64,000 nt of DNA, taken from NCBI RefSeq assembly GCF_020103695.1, contig NZ_JAHXBF010000009.1, positions 62,001-126,000 of the forward strand, given 5' to 3'. The notes under the pieces are model-generated. The model made no database searches, had not been told where the DNA came from, and saw only the letters and a list, made by a program, of their open reading frames with translations. Of this stretch, positions 62,466 through 64,000 are shown one piece after another. Every line of letters starts with the position of its first letter. The first letter of the stretch is position 1. Source of the DNA: Hyalangium versicolor (GTDB lineage Bacteria > Myxococcota > Myxococcia > Myxococcales > Myxococcaceae). Made by a program: the position numbers and the translations under genes.

Positions 62466-63976
62466 GGCGAAGACTCCCGAGGCGCCCCGCCCGGCAACCG
62501 GGCCCGGACGAGCGCGAAGATGGTGCGCAGCTCGGCCACCAGGGGCACCGGTCCAGGCAGACGCTCACGCAGCAGGAAGAGCGCCGCGAACAGCGCCGCG
62601 CCCACGAGCGCCTGAGACCACAGCCCCTCGCGAACGATGTACGGCGCGGACAGGACGGAGCCCAGCAACAGCAGCCCCACGGTGACGACGGGCTCCACCA
62701 CCTGCACGCCCACGCCCCGGAGTGCCGGGTTGAGCCGCGTGACGAGCCAGGCCGTCACCGCCAGCTCGCCCAGGCAGATGATGCTGCCCAGGGGCCCAAC
62801 TCCCAGCAGACCGAACCGGTGAATGAGCCAAGTCCCCAGCGCCCACTTCGACACGCCCGTAGCGATGGTGACGGCGAGCCGCTCATAGGGCCGGCCTCCC
62901 GCGTTCTGCGCGGTGGCCAGCAAGCCATTCAGTGTAATGAGAATGCACTCCACGCTGAACCACTGCACCAGCGGCACGGCAGGCACCCACCGCTGCCCGA
63001 AGAAGAGGGGCACGGCCACCGGGACAGCGAACACGACCATGGGGATGATCAGGCACAGCGCGGCGGACAGGCGGCGCAGCGAGGTGCGCAGGTAGTCAGC
63101 GAACCCCACCGGATCATCCTGCAGGCGGCAGTACGCGGGGAAAGCCACGCGGTTGAGGATGGCGCTGAGCATCATCGGCGTGGAGGCCAGTGCCCAGGCC
63201 CAGTTGACCAGGCCCACGGCGTCCTTGCCCAGGTAGCGCCCCACCACCAATGGCACCCAGCCCGCCGTCAGCGCGCCCACCAACGGAGGGAGCTGGAACC
63301 CCAGCCCCAGGCCCATCAGCCGCTTGATGATGGACAGGTGGAACGTGAACCGGGGACGCCAGGGAGACGCCATCCAGATGCACACCAGGCCCACGGCCCC
63401 GCGCACCAACCCTCCGCCTACGAGCGACCAGGCGCCACACCCGAGAGCGGCCAGAGAGATGGTGGTCGCCACCTGCGCCAGGTTCTCGATGAGCTCGGCG
63501 CGGGCAATCACGGGGAAGGCGAGCTTCCGCTCCAGCGCCATGACGGGAATGATGCGCAGCGAGAAGAAGTAGAGCCCCGCGACGAGGGCGTAGACCATGG
63601 GCAGCGCCTGCGCCCCGAGCGCGTACCCCTCCACGAGCTGCGGCGCCATCAACGCGACCCCGGCGGCCACCAGGGTTGTCAGCATCTGGTGTCCCCAGAA
63701 GATGGTCGAGGTCTCCTCCGGAGTAGGCTCGTGGGACTGGTGCACCAGGGCGGCGCTGAGCCCCAGGTCTCCGAGGAAGATGCCCAGCGTGGCGGCGTAG
63801 TTCACGATGCCGAACAGGCCGTAGTCATCCGGGAACAGCAGCCGGGACAGGCACAGGGCGCTCACCACACGCAGGCCCTGGGAGGCCAGCGTGCGGGCGG
63901 CGAGGACGAGCACTCCCTTCTGGGCTCGGGCCTTCACCTCGGAGGCAGTGACTTCTGGGGCAGCAGTGGTGTTCAT
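62462..63976 (-). CDS. Wzx-like polysaccharide flippase (MOP superfamily)
   Basis: 504 residues with about 12-14 membrane helices. Start RAQKGVLVLAARTLASQGLR then SRLLFPDDYGLFGIVNYAATLG; DLGLSAALVHQSH and IARAELIENLAQVATTISL are Polysacc_synt motifs. It flips lipid-linked repeat units across the inner membrane for Wzy-type polymerisation. It starts near the window edge; the two GT2 genes follow without gaps. The matching polymerase candidate is at 41703-44363, 18 kb away. Confidence 0.95.
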   Translation of the reverse strand: MNTTAAPEVTASEVKARAQKGVLVLAARTLASQGLRVVSALCLSRLLFPDDYGLFGIVNYAATLGIFLGDLGLSAALVHQSHEPTPEETSTIFWGHQMLTTLVAAGVALMAPQLVEGYALGAQALPMVYALVAGLYFFSLRIIPVMALERKLAFPVIARAELIENLAQVATTISLAALGCGAWSLVGGGLVRGAVGLVCIWMASPWRPRFTFHLSIIKRLMGLGLGFQLPPLVGALTAGWVPLVVGRYLGKDAVGLVNWAWALASTPMMLSAILNRVAFPAYCRLQDDPVGFADYLRTSLRRLSAALCLIIPMVVFAVPVAVPLFFGQRWVPAVPLVQWFSVECILITLNGLLATAQNAGGRPYERLAVTIATGVSKWALGTWLIHRFGLLGVGPLGSIICLGELAVTAWLVTRLNPALRGVGVQVVEPVVTVGLLLLGSVLSAPYIVREGLWSQALVGAALFAALFLLRERLPGPVPLVAELRTIFALVRARLPGGAPRESSP

Positions 63977-64000
63977 CCGGAGCAGGCCGCCGCCGATGCT

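Overview
The window looks like chromosomal DNA of a myxobacterium (Myxococcota, most like the Archangium/Cystobacter/Hyalangium group). The reasons are very high GC with strong G/C third-position bias, many lipoproteins, a Pkn-type Ser/Thr kinase fused to other domains, a Myxococcus-type disulphide-repeat (DUF4215) surface protein, a lipoprotein polymorphic toxin of the kind used in outer-membrane exchange, and long TPR and hypothetical proteins. No species can be named from the sequence alone. I saw no rRNA, tRNA, CRISPR array or intact insertion sequence.

Layout. 1-7.1 kb: the 5' part of a large zinc-ribbon/coiled-coil protein, a secreted S8 protease, a tandem pair of S1-like proteases (one broken, one with two catalytic residues replaced), a D-Ala-D-Ala dipeptidase and a lipoprotein. 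7.1-20.3 kb: a 3177-residue TPR protein, a divergent Ser/Thr kinase with a degenerate cyclase-like domain, and dtd. 20.3-34.2 kb: a stretched-out form of the classical lptC-lptA-lptB-rpoN-hpf-ptsN cluster. All six genes are on the minus strand in canonical order, but other genes lie between them, including nagZ and a two-gene AAA-ATPase/TOPRIM-like module. rpoN has its own near-consensus sigma-54 promoter. 34.2-41.4 kb: astB, a polytopic membrane protein, a DUF4215/choice-of-anchor-A lipoprotein and a lipoprotein AHH-nuclease toxin with an Imm11-like immunity gene.

41.7-54.2 kb and 60.0-64.0 kb carry surface-polysaccharide genes: a Wzy-like polymerase with TPR tail, UDP-glucose dehydrogenase, a WecA/MraY-type initiating transferase, glycosyltransferases, two acyltransferases, two NTP_transf_5-like proteins, methyltransferases and a Wzx-like flippase. 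The two parts are separated by an orphan histidine kinase, a decayed kinase gene, a cluster of GTCSGAC palindromes at 58.06-58.35 kb, and several unknown genes. Together the polysaccharide genes could build, modify, flip and polymerise a Wzx/Wzy-type glycan; export genes (Wza/Wzc) are not in the window.

The most unusual items are the palindrome cluster (12 copies of a 7-mer in about 280 bp, with outliers at 39.4 and 59.9 kb), the toxin/immunity pair, the AAA/TOPRIM-like module inside the dispersed rpoN cluster, and the sigma-54 promoter in front of rpoN itself. Assignments rest on reading motifs by eye; no database search was run.
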